38,570 nucleotides of DNA from Candidatus Kaiserbacteria bacterium RIFCSPHIGHO2_01_FULL_53_31 (lineage in GTDB: Bacteria; Patescibacteriota; Minisyncoccia; Phycocordibacterales; Phycocordibacteraceae): contig MFKU01000010.1 in NCBI GenBank assembly GCA_001781095.1, forward strand, positions 78,254-116,823, read 5' to 3'. The notes under the pieces are model-generated. The model saw nothing but the letters and a program-made list of their open reading frames with translations. It was not told the origin of the DNA and made no database searches. Positions 32,297 through 38,570 of the stretch are shown here, piece by piece; position 1 is the stretch's first letter, and each line of letters starts with the position of its first letter. The position numbers and the translations under genes are program-made.

Positions 32297-33289
32297 CTAT
32301 ACACGCGCGAACGCACGCACGGCATCTTGTATGTGGAGAACGTCGAGACCGTAGTGCGCGAGGAGTTCTCCTGGCGATCCCGATTGGCCAAATTGGTCCG
32401 CAATCCCGAGCCGTTTAATGGGGACGGGGTGATGTTCCGAGAGAAACTCGGCGATGGCCGAACCGAAGCCTCCCATCGCCTGATGCTCCTCGACGGTGAC
32501 GACGTAGCCCGCGCGCTTCGCCGCCTCGAGCACTGTTTCTTCATCAAGCGGCTTTATAGTCGCCACGTGAAGCACGATGGATTCGATACCTTCTTGGGAC
32601 AAGGCCTGTGCCGCGACGAGCGCCGAGTAGCTCAAAGAACCTGTCGCCAGAATGGCTACTTTCGGTGCATCAGCATCCCAGAGTGTGAGCGCCTTATCAA
32701 TGTGAAATGGCGTATCAGAGGTGGTGAAAACGGGTGTTGCTGCACGCCCGAAGCGGATATAGACCGGCCCGTCTGTTTTTGCCGCAGCGATGACCGCCTT
32801 CCGCGCTTCTTCGGCATCTGCCGGAACGATGACCGTCATGCTGGGAAGCATGCGCATCATGCCAATGTCCTCGAGCATCTGGTGTGTCGCGCCGTCAGGG
32901 CCCACCGAGACGCCCGCGTGCATGCCGCAGATCTTCACTGGCATCCTATTCAGCGCGATGGTCGTTCGGATCTGCTCATAATTCCGCCCCGGATTAAACG
33001 CTGCGTAGCTCGCCATAAACGGCACCTTCCCGGCGAGCGCGAGGCCTGCGGCGAGAGCCGCCATATTCTGTTCAGCGATGCCCATCTCGATAAATCGGTC
33101 GGGAAATTCTTTCTCGAACCACTCGGCGCGCGTGCTCTCGGCAAGATCAGCACACAGCACCACAACATTCGGATCAGCGTTTCCTGCTTCTATGGTTCCT
33201 TTGCCGAAACCGTCTCGTGTCGGGAATTGTTCGATATCATCTGCGAAGACTTTTGCAGATAGTTTAGCGTCAGGATTAAGCATATTCAT
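32297..33289 (-). CDS. Transketolase, C-terminal subunit
   Basis: 330 aa. The pyrimidine-binding domain has DLAESTRAEWFEKEFPDRFIEMGIAEQNM (~47-75; the Glu of GIAEQNM activates thiamine) and GVSVGPDGATHQ (~124-135). The C-terminal regulatory domain (~195-330) follows. Together with the upstream N-terminal subunit it makes one complete transketolase, which moves C2 ketol units in the non-oxidative pentose phosphate pathway. It overlaps the N-subunit gene by 14 nt. ATG 33289 or ATG 33283 could be the start. Confidence 0.93.
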   Translation of the reverse strand: MNMLNPDAKLSAKVFADDIEQFPTRDGFGKGTIEAGNADPNVVVLCADLAESTRAEWFEKEFPDRFIEMGIAEQNMAALAAGLALAGKVPFMASYAAFNPGRNYEQIRTTIALNRMPVKICGMHAGVSVGPDGATHQMLEDIGMMRMLPSMTVIVPADAEEARKAVIAAAKTDGPVYIRFGRAATPVFTTSDTPFHIDKALTLWDADAPKVAILATGSLSYSALVAAQALSQEGIESIVLHVATIKPLDEETVLEAAKRAGYVVTVEEHQAMGGFGSAIAEFLSEHHPVPIKRLGIADQFGQSGSPGELLAHYGLDVLHIQDAVRAFARV

Positions 33290-34184
33290 TTGGGACCTTA
33301 CCGCTCATGGTGCGGATTTCTTTTAAAAATTGTTTGCCTTCTTCTTTTGACGGCGGCTTGCCGTGCCAATGATAATCGAACTCGATTCCGGGAACGCCTT
33401 TACCGGGGATCGTATGCGCAATGATGACGGTCGGCTTCTCGTAAATCGCCTTAGCCTCTTCAACGGCTGCGATGAATGCTGCGACATCATTTCCGTTTAC
33501 CTCGAGCACGTGCCAATTGAAGGCGCGGTACTTGTCCGCGAGCGGCTCGAGCGGCATCACGTCTTCGGTCATGCCGTCGATCTGAATATTGTTCCGATCG
33601 ATAACGGCCGTAATATTCGATAGTTTATTCTTGCCTGCGAACATAACCGCCTCCCAAATCTCTCCTTCTTCCTGCTCACCGTCGCCCATGATGCAATACA
33701 CCCGTGGACCCACGTGGGACATCGGAAGTCCTACATCAGATGTGGGACTTCCGATGTCCTTTGATGTATCCATCCGAAGTGCGTAGGCGATGCCTGCGGC
33801 CTGTGAGAGTCCTTCGCCGAGTGGTCCCGACGTTGTCTCGAGTCCCGGAAGTCGCAAACGTTCTGGGTGTCCTTGCAGTCGACTACCGAATTTTCGGAGG
33901 GTTAGACATTCTTCTACTGGAAAGTAGCCTGCGTGTGCCATTGCCGCATACCGCACGGGGACGGTATGTCCGTTCGAAAGAATGAGCCAATCGCGCTCCG
34001 GCAAGTCCGGTCGCTTCGGATCATGCTTCAAAATATGAAAGTAGAACGCCGCGAAAATATCAGCGAGACCCAAGGGGCCCGCGGTATGGCCGCTGCCCGC
34101 CGCAACAAGCATCTGAATTATTGTTTCGCGAATCGCTTCAGCCTGTTTTTCAAGACTGCGGACTTGTTCGTCTGTGAGTGCCAT
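33276..34184 (-). CDS. Transketolase, N-terminal subunit, with in-frame REP insertion
   Basis: 302 aa. The thiamine-diphosphate-binding domain: SGHTAGPLGLADI (~29-41), TSGPLGEGLSQAAGIA (~117-132), and GDGEQEEGEIWEA ... RNNIQ as the GDG-Nx metal/ThDP motif (~167-200). Between the normal RMD and RVYC segments there is an extra ~20-residue stretch (TSKDIGSPTSDVGLPMSH) that is the translation of a REP pair. The frame is intact, so the enzyme may be active with a surface loop. First gene of the operon with the C-subunit, with a -10 6 nt upstream of ATG. Confidence 0.92.
   Translation of the reverse strand: MALTDEQVRSLEKQAEAIRETIIQMLVAAGSGHTAGPLGLADIFAAFYFHILKHDPKRPDLPERDWLILSNGHTVPVRYAAMAHAGYFPVEECLTLRKFGSRLQGHPERLRLPGLETTSGPLGEGLSQAAGIAYALRMDTSKDIGSPTSDVGLPMSHVGPRVYCIMGDGEQEEGEIWEAVMFAGKNKLSNITAVIDRNNIQIDGMTEDVMPLEPLADKYRAFNWHVLEVNGNDVAAFIAAVEEAKAIYEKPTVIIAHTIPGKGVPGIEFDYHWHGKPPSKEEGKQFLKEIRTMSGKVPNEYA
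33714..33765. repeat. Inverted REP pair inside transketolase
   Basis: GTGGGACATCGGAAGTCCTACAT (33714-33736) is followed after 3 nt by a near-inverted copy ATGTGGGACTTCCGATGTCC (33740-33759, degrading to 33765). The head-to-tail inverted arrangement is a BIME-like unit. It can form either two small hairpins or one long one. Confidence 0.9.
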
Positions 34185-34190
34185 CGTTCT

Positions 34191-34196
34191 AGTATA
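34191..34196 (-). promoter_or_regulatory. -10 for transketolase operon, leaderless
   Basis: TATACT on the minus strand ends 6 nt before ATG 34184. It lies in the gap after the Rpe-like gene and overlaps its last bases. Confidence 0.5.
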
Positions 34197-34198
34197 AC

Positions 34199-34915
34199 CT
34201 AGACACCATAGGGACTCTGGAGCGCTTCAAACATCTCGACTGCCGCGATAGGGTCGCGTGCACGCACGATGGCTGACCCCACCACGATACTCGAGACGCC
34301 GAGCGTGAGAAGCTCCTTTGCATTTGCGAGAGTGACGCCACCATCCACCTGCACAGCGATCTCCGGATGGTATGAACGAAACATGCGCAGTTTCTCAAGA
34401 ATACGTGTATCAAACGGCTGCCCCTGCTGCCCTATCTGCGCGATACCCATAAATTGTATGTACTCTACTTCTTCGAGACAATTCTCGATGAGCGCGAGAT
34501 CACTATCGATATTGAGCGCGAGACCGAACGATAATAGCGTTGGTGCGAATCCTCTTCCAGAACCAAAACGCCTCCTGGCCGAAGCGAGGAGGCGTTCTGG
34601 ATTTCTCGCACTTTCTGCATGGAACGTGAGTCGTGTCGCTCCAAGGGTGAGCCACGCCTCGCTCGCGGGCTCGGCGTCGAGACACATAAGATCGACTTCA
34701 TAGGCGAACCGATCGAGATACGGGAGCATACGGGTCGATCTAACCATCTCGTCGAATTCCTTCGGCGCTGTGTACGGCCACGAGGCGGGAGAAGCGAAGC
34801 GGCCATCGACCACGTCGATCTGCACGCGCTTCACGGAAGTCTGACTAAGAAACGCGAGCTTCTCCTCAAGGTCTTTGCGTGAGGATGGGAGCACGGCCGG
34901 AACAACAAGGCCCAT
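34199..34915 (-). CDS. Ribulose-phosphate 3-epimerase-like TIM barrel
   Basis: 238 aa. The overall Rpe pattern is clear: VPAVLPSSRKDLEEKLAFL at the start, VQIDVVDGRFASP (~31-43), YIQFMGIAQIGQQGQPF (~152-168) and VQVDGGVTLANAKELLTLGV (~189-208). However, the usual metal-ligand positions are changed: the HxDxMDG histidine is Gln32 (QIDVVDG), and the HLM histidine is Asp75 (EVDLMCL). Asp34 and Asp191 are kept. It therefore may be an epimerase with altered metal binding or a paralogue with another sugar-phosphate substrate. Neighbours transketolase and RpiB support a pentose phosphate role. Confidence 0.8.
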   Translation of the reverse strand: MGLVVPAVLPSSRKDLEEKLAFLSQTSVKRVQIDVVDGRFASPASWPYTAPKEFDEMVRSTRMLPYLDRFAYEVDLMCLDAEPASEAWLTLGATRLTFHAESARNPERLLASARRRFGSGRGFAPTLLSFGLALNIDSDLALIENCLEEVEYIQFMGIAQIGQQGQPFDTRILEKLRMFRSYHPEIAVQVDGGVTLANAKELLTLGVSSIVVGSAIVRARDPIAAVEMFEALQSPYGV

Positions 34916-34921
34916 GCTGCT

Positions 34922-34927
34922 AGTATA
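34922..34927 (-). promoter_or_regulatory. -10 for the Rpe-like gene, leaderless
   Basis: TATACT, part of the dyad AGTATACT, ends 6 nt before ATG 34915, in the 15-nt gap after rpiB. Confidence 0.45.
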
Positions 34928-34930
34928 CTC

Positions 34931-35416
34931 CTAAAATTTCGCAAGACGCCGAGCGTGGCGCGGAGAATCTGAAAAAGGTGTTTCGAGAAATATCCTGACA
35001 GCCGTATCGGCTTCATCGCCCGAAATGAATCGTGCACCGATAGAGAGCACGTTCGCATTATTGTGCTTGCGAGGTAGGCGCACCGAGTCAAAACCATCTT
35101 CAGAGTGTCCTCCCTCGATATCGAGCGCTGCTGTCACACGTCTCGGACCATAGAAGACAGCGGCACGAACGCCGGGTACGCGATTCGCACACATAGCCTC
35201 TCCCTGGCCGCTTCCACCCACGATGATGCCGCGAGCGTCTTGCTCTGCCGCCACGCGCTTCGCGAGCGGTGTCATAAAATCAGGATAATCATCGTCCGAC
35301 TCGAGTGTATGCGCCCCGAGATCTTCGACCTCGTAACCAAGCGTGCGGACATGCTCAATGAGCGCATTCTTGAGCGCGAATCCTGCATGATCAGAGGCAA
35401 AGAAGACTTTAGGCAT
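34931..35416 (-). CDS. rpiB: Ribose 5-phosphate isomerase B
   Basis: 161 aa, RpiB/LacAB fold. ASDHAGFALK (~7-16), DDYPDFM (~42-48) and IIVGGSGQGEAMCANRVPGVRAAV (~64-87). The Cys of the E. coli type (ICGTGIG) is replaced by Gly, while a Glu follows as GSGQGE. That is the arrangement of the Mycobacterium tuberculosis-type RpiB, which uses Glu as base. KHNNANVLSIGAR is the conserved C-terminal motif. It converts ribulose 5-phosphate to ribose 5-phosphate. It lies 15 nt upstream of the Rpe-like gene in the same direction. Confidence 0.93.
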   Translation of the reverse strand: MPKVFFASDHAGFALKNALIEHVRTLGYEVEDLGAHTLESDDDYPDFMTPLAKRVAAEQDARGIIVGGSGQGEAMCANRVPGVRAAVFYGPRRVTAALDIEGGHSEDGFDSVRLPRKHNNANVLSIGARFISGDEADTAVRIFLETPFSDSPRHARRLAKF

Positions 35417-35428
35417 CGCAAGATAAAT

Positions 35429-35737
35429 TTAATCTGGTCTACACCCCTTGTAACCGCCAATGCTGCGCGTCGGATCTGGCTCTCCATTTGAATTATACGT
35501 GACCAATCCAGCCACTATCGGAGACCCACCTATTCCAACACATTGGTTATATGAAATCTCTCCATAATACTTCTTCGACCAGGATGGACTTACATTAACG
35601 CAATAGTCAGCACAATCATATCTGTAGCTGAGGACAACGAAATGGTCATTTTTATAGCCAATAACAAGACCATCGAAATAATAATATGTGCCCAGAACAA
35701 AAAGGATTATGAGAATTCCGGAAAGAGCCTTTTTCAT
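35429..35737 (-). CDS. Small exported or membrane-anchored protein, unknown
   Basis: 102 aa. N-terminal TM/signal (~4-23, LSGILIILFVLGTYYYFDG), then a short domain with four cysteines (DCADYC, NQC, KGC). More AT-rich than its neighbours. Its ATG overlaps the GAPDH stop (ATGA), so it is translationally coupled to gapA, an odd partner. No family recognised. It may be a late addition to the operon. Confidence 0.68.
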   Translation of the reverse strand: MKKALSGILIILFVLGTYYYFDGLVIGYKNDHFVVLSYRYDCADYCVNVSPSWSKKYYGEISYNQCVGIGGSPIVAGLVTYNSNGEPDPTRSIGGYKGCRPD

Positions 35738-36837
35738 TCTTGTTGACCCGCTTTAAGGACATGCCGCACAAGCGACTCAGTGTACCCCATCTCGTTATCG
35801 TACCAGGCGAGCACTTTAACCAAATTCCCGTCGACCACGCGCGTCATGCCAAGATCGGCAATAGACGCCCACGGCTCGCCCACAATATCGCTCGAGACGA
35901 GCTCCTCGTCGGTCGTTTTGAAAATGCCCTCCCATTTGGCATCCTTAGATGCAGCGCGGAGGATATCATTCACTTCTTCTTTTGTCGTGTTTCGCTTGGC
36001 GATAAACGTGACATCAGCGATTGACCCTGCTGCGACCGGCACACGAAGAGAGACCCCGTCGAATTTATTCTCAAGATTCGCGAACGCTTTGGTGACGGCG
36101 ATCGCCGCCCCTGTTGACGTCGGCACAATATTTTGCGCACCCGCCCTGCCCTCTTTCATATCTTTTTTTGACGGACCATCGACAATAGATTGGCTTGCCG
36201 TATATCCATGCGCTGTCGAGAGAATCGCCTTCTCTATCCCGAGTGCGTCGTCAAGAATAGCGATCACTGGGCTCGCCGCGTTGGTCGTGCAGGATGCATT
36301 GCTGGTTATCTTGCACGTCGCGATCTTGTCTTCATTCACGCCCATGAGCACCGTTGCGCCAAGATCGGAGGTTGTAGGTTGTAAGTTGTAAGTTGTAGTT
36401 GAATTCACTATACCCTGTTCCCTATTCCCTATAATCTTTTCAGTCGCTGGAGCGGAAATGACGACGCGCTTCGCACCCGCTTCGATGTGCGCTTGTGCTT
36501 TCTCATATTCCGTAAAGAATCCGGTAGATTCGACCACCACATCAATGCCGAGCTCCGCCCACGGTAAGTTCGCCGGATCCTTTTCTGAAAAGAATTTCAC
36601 CTCCTTCCCTCCGATTAGGAGCGTATTCGCTCCTTTACTATCACCTATAACCTGTTCCCTATAACCTACTTCAAAAGGTGCGCGGCCATAGACCGTGTCG
36701 TATTTAAGCAGATACGCCAGATTCTCGAGCGAGCCAAGATCGTTAATCGCGACAATTTCAATATCCCTTCCCTGCGAACGCCGCACGAATGCCCGTCCGA
36801 TGCGCCCGAACCCATTAATAGCAACACGAGTAGTCAT
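35734..36837 (-). CDS. gap: Glyceraldehyde-3-phosphate dehydrogenase with two in-frame insertions
   Basis: 367 aa against about 335 for usual GAPDH. The NAD domain starts MTTRVAINGFGRIGRAFVRR. The catalytic motif is SNASCTTNAASPV with the active-site Cys, followed by HGYTASQS, the sugar-phosphate region and WYDNEMGYTESLVRHV. The extra length comes from two low-complexity insertions in the NAD domain: GYREQVIGDSK near residue 60 and GNREQGIVNSTTTYNLQPTT near residue 140. Both share the motif xREQxI. They keep the frame, and all catalytic motifs are intact. It makes 1,3-bisphosphoglycerate in glycolysis. Preceded by a strong palindrome. Confidence 0.95.
   Translation of the reverse strand: MTTRVAINGFGRIGRAFVRRSQGRDIEIVAINDLGSLENLAYLLKYDTVYGRAPFEVGYREQVIGDSKGANTLLIGGKEVKFFSEKDPANLPWAELGIDVVVESTGFFTEYEKAQAHIEAGAKRVVISAPATEKIIGNREQGIVNSTTTYNLQPTTSDLGATVLMGVNEDKIATCKITSNASCTTNAASPVIAILDDALGIEKAILSTAHGYTASQSIVDGPSKKDMKEGRAGAQNIVPTSTGAAIAVTKAFANLENKFDGVSLRVPVAAGSIADVTFIAKRNTTKEEVNDILRAASKDAKWEGIFKTTDEELVSSDIVGEPWASIADLGMTRVVDGNLVKVLAWYDNEMGYTESLVRHVLKAGQQE
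36369..36435. repeat. Low-complexity insertion in gap (1)
   Basis: About 67 nt within gap. One part is reiterated GTTGTAGGTTGTAAGTTGTA, the other ACCCTGTTCCCTATTCCCTA (plus strand). The base composition and reiteration differ sharply from the surrounding gene. Confidence 0.75.
36638..36667. repeat. Low-complexity insertion in gap (2)
   Basis: CTATCACCTATAACCTGTTC continuing CCTATAACCT, with a direct repeat CCTATAACC around TGTTC. It shares CTGTTCCCTAT with insertion 1, so both are copies of one small element. Confidence 0.7.
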
Positions 36838-36859
36838 ATATAGGTATGCAAGGGGTTAT

Positions 36860-36881
36860 GAATGATATGAGTATATCATTC
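36860..36881. promoter_or_regulatory. gap upstream palindrome with overlapping -10
   Basis: GAATGATAT-GAGT-ATATCATTC: perfect 9-bp arms and 4-nt spacer. On the minus strand TATACT overlaps the dyad. It lies between the HigA-like stop (36891) and gap ATG (36837). Likely an operator for gap. Not GC-rich enough for a terminator. Confidence 0.6.
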
Positions 36882-36890
36882 CCCGCTCCG

Positions 36891-37211
36891 TCATTTTAAA
36901 AGCCGTATCTCGAGCCGAGCACCCAAAGCGCGGGACAGCCGCGACGCGAACTCAAGAGTCGGGTTCGTGCGACCGGATTCGAAGCGCGCAATCGCGGACT
37001 GCGTCGTACCAGCACGATGGGCAATTTCAGCCTGTGTCATGCCCTTCTTATTCCGCGCATCGAGCATGGCGCTGATGAGGGCGTATTTTGGACCGAGTGC
37101 GTCGTACTCTTTTCGAAACGCTGGATTTTGCAATGCCACACGTTTCATATCCGCAAAGAGCACATACTCGACTCCGCTCTTTGTTTTATATGTTTTGATC
37201 TTTGATTTCAT
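36891..37211 (-). CDS. HigA-like XRE antitoxin
   Basis: 106 aa. The C-terminal half is an XRE/Cro HTH: KKGMTQAEIAHRAGTTQSAIARFESGRTNPTLEFASRLSRALG (~55-97). The N-terminal part (~1-50, VLFADMKRVALQNPAFRKEYDAL) is the typical antitoxin arm. It would neutralise the upstream RelE/HigB-like toxin and autoregulate. Toxin-first order and short spacing match HigBA modules. Its own leaderless promoter lies in the 26-nt gap. Confidence 0.88.
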   Translation of the reverse strand: MKSKIKTYKTKSGVEYVLFADMKRVALQNPAFRKEYDALGPKYALISAMLDARNKKGMTQAEIAHRAGTTQSAIARFESGRTNPTLEFASRLSRALGARLEIRLLK

Positions 37212-37217
37212 AAGGCG

Positions 37218-37236
37218 ATTATAGCATACTCGCTAT
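37218..37236 (-). promoter_or_regulatory. Antitoxin's own extended -10 and dyad
   Basis: TGC-TATAAT (minus; hexamer 37218-37223) ends 6 nt before the antitoxin ATG. The dyad ATAGC-N6-GCTAT (37221-37236) overlaps it. This would allow the antitoxin to be made independently of the toxin. Confidence 0.55.
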
Positions 37237-37237
37237 A

Positions 37238-37546
37238 TTATTTGCAATACTCAGAGAATCGCCTCTTTGCGAGCTCAATCGCGGATTGCGGAAGGGCCGA
37301 TCGCTGCTTTTGTAACGCGATAACAACGACGGGGAAACCATCGCAAAAACTGTAGAGCATTCTGATCTGTGGCCGGCCAGTGAGCCGCAATTCCCATAGT
37401 CCACCGCCAATCGGTTTTGCGACTGGCATTGATAAAGAGTGTCCATACTGTTCAAGTAGATCGAGAAGCTTGTACGCTTCACTCCGCACTGGCGCATCAA
37501 GCTTGTCGAGAAATGTATGGACTGTGAATAGGATGACGATCTTCAT
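37238..37546 (-). CDS. HigB/RelE-like toxin
   Basis: 102 aa. The HigB/Gp49 pattern is recognisable: FLDKLDAPVRSEAYKLLDLLEQYG (~12-35), PIGGGLWELRL (~46-56), IRMLYSFCDGFPVVVIALQKQRSALPQSAIELAKRRF (~61-97). The family cleaves mRNA at the ribosome and shares the RelE fold. It is paired with the HTH antitoxin 26 nt downstream. Confidence 0.88.
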   Translation of the reverse strand: MKIVILFTVHTFLDKLDAPVRSEAYKLLDLLEQYGHSLSMPVAKPIGGGLWELRLTGRPQIRMLYSFCDGFPVVVIALQKQRSALPQSAIELAKRRFSEYCK

Positions 37547-37575
37547 ATTTGCAGGGTTGTGAGGACAATAAAACC

Positions 37576-38570
37576 CTATCTCAATCGTAAGTATCCTCCG
37601 ATAGTACGCAAGAAACCCCCAAATAGTTGGAATCGGGCGGGAGCTACCATGCTGGTGCCGCCCGAGATTTCGTTCCCGAGTCGATAAAATGTACTCGGGC
37701 TGCTCTGATTGTTGTATTCAGCCAGAATCCAGTCAGCAGTGCGTATCGTTGATGAGAAACGTACCTCATCAATGACACCCTTAAATGGTGCGCCGTCACC
37801 TGTTGCTCCATAACCTATATTTGCGTCTTCATTGTTCACTATAGTGCCAGTAGTGTCAGCCACCGGCGTCCCTGCTGCGGCATTTTTATACAACGTCAGG
37901 TTCGTTCCTTTGTCCATGACCCCAACAAGATGCGTCCACGTGGCGTCACTTAAATTTGCCGTAGTAGCAATAGGAATATTCGTTCCGTCATATGCGTAGA
38001 AATTTGGTTGCAATCCGTTCACAGCGAGTGACCAGTTGTAGGTTGCACCGCTGTCTTTCGCCGATACTCGAGCATAGGACACTTGACTTCCGTTCGTTTT
38101 CACCCACGCGCTGATAGTAAAGTCTCCGCTCAAATCAAGGTCGTTCAAATCAATTCTGTTGTTGAGAGAGTTTTCACCAGAAAATGATGCCCCTCCGTCG
38201 ATGAGTCCAGCGACTCCAGTCGCAGTTGAACCGACTGTCCCATTAAACGAGTTGGTGGAGTCGACACCCGAGAGTGTCGTACCATCGGTAAGGTGATAGA
38301 CACCTTCAAACGAGGCGTCCCAGGTGCTTGTGGCTCCATATGTGGCATCGGAATTAGGATCGGAAGAAATTCCTGAATCTCCATAGGCCATATAAAAAAT
38401 CGTGTCAGCGGAAGAGGACACTGCCGGTATTTTTACCCACCCCACGTACGTTCCAGCAGTTCCATTGAATACTTCACGCTCTGCAGGCAATCGACTGGTC
38501 AGTGCCGCGTCAGAATAAAAATAAACGTCGTAGCCGCTCGAACTCTGCACATGTCCGCCTCCCGCCGGAT
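37576..38570 (-). CDS. DUF2341/LamG surface protein, N-terminus beyond the window
   Basis: At least 331 aa. The track's GTG start at 38550 is not the true start, because the frame stays open to the right edge (...PAGGGHVQSSSGYDVYF). The first ~65 residues match DUF2341 (GYDVYFYSDAALTSRLP, DTIFYMAYGDSG). Residues ~85-290 are a LamG/concanavalin-type domain (VYHLTDGTTLSGVDSTNSFN, FTISAWVKTNGSQVSYARVS, GVIDEVRFSSTIRTADWI). The C-terminal tail FQLFGGFLRTIGGYLRLR is amphipathic. Probably an extracellular carbohydrate- or surface-binding protein. The stop is 29 nt before the HigB ATG. Confidence 0.85.
   Translation of the reverse strand, partial: PAGGGHVQSSSGYDVYFYSDAALTSRLPAEREVFNGTAGTYVGWVKIPAVSSSADTIFYMAYGDSGISSDPNSDATYGATSTWDASFEGVYHLTDGTTLSGVDSTNSFNGTVGSTATGVAGLIDGGASFSGENSLNNRIDLNDLDLSGDFTISAWVKTNGSQVSYARVSAKDSGATYNWSLAVNGLQPNFYAYDGTNIPIATTANLSDATWTHLVGVMDKGTNLTLYKNAAAGTPVADTTGTIVNNEDANIGYGATGDGAPFKGVIDEVRFSSTIRTADWILAEYNNQSSPSTFYRLGNEISGGTSMVAPARFQLFGGFLRTIGGYLRLR

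Noticed and set aside
32327-33262. 311-aa plus-strand ORF opposite transketolase C
   Set aside because: Antisense shadow of a clearly conserved gene. No domain pattern and biased composition.
28763-33765. CRISPR array from repeated 25-mers
   Set aside because: Copies are hairpins spaced by whole genes, with no regular spacers and no cas genes. They fit REP elements.

Overview
The window looks like a chromosomal segment of a Patescibacteria (Candidate Phyla Radiation) bacterium, most likely Parcubacteria-like. This is inferred from gene content and not from a tree. The signs are a short DnaE, a transketolase split into two overlapping ORFs, a compact ribosomal operon, many large Ig/CARDB-type surface proteins, a REP-associated tyrosine transposase with its repeats, and very tight gene packing. 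TGA is an ordinary stop codon at many genes, so this is not a code-25 lineage. Many genes have a -10 hexamer only 6-9 nt upstream of the ATG, often as TGC-TATAAT, and almost no Shine-Dalgarno sequence. Transcripts therefore appear to be largely leaderless.

Layout. 1-3319: dnaE behind two tandem palindromes. 3333-9238: cell-surface block with a large Ig-like protein (nested, duplicated dockerin modules and an IPYTG-TM sorting-like signal), a secreted protein, a sortase, and a divergent CARDB protein. 9265-12642: gyrB and, divergently, a single-chain mitochondrial-type phenylalanyl-tRNA synthetase. 12673-14597: processive GT2 glycosyltransferase and a membrane thioredoxin-fold protein. 14605-14757: tRNA-Thr and a tRNA 5' fragment. 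14767-17550: minus-strand translation operon rpmE-prfA-rpsB-tsf-(membrane protein), with an RF1 that lacks domain 1. 17611-26576: minus-strand surface/secretion block with three large secreted proteins that end in the same C-terminal module and near-identical last residues, plus a pilin/tail-fibre-like protein, small anchors, and a membrane-anchored protein interrupted by a frameshift at an A7 run.

26633-28716: coiled-coil/lytic transglycosylase and ribosomal protein L25, with a strong terminator between them. 28763-30093: P-loop kinase and a RayT transposase surrounded by three REP hairpins. 30098-36837: central carbon metabolism, with class I aldolase, a PfkB kinase, a 55-aa membrane protein missing from the ORF track, split transketolase, an Rpe-like protein, RpiB and GAPDH. 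Transketolase carries an in-frame REP pair, and GAPDH carries two in-frame low-complexity insertions. 36891-37546: HigBA-type toxin-antitoxin. 37576-38570: DUF2341/LamG surface protein running off the right edge.

The metabolic genes together give lower glycolysis plus the non-oxidative pentose-phosphate interconversions. The surface genes together suggest a sortase-dependent and possibly a second, C-terminal-tag-dependent cell-surface display route.
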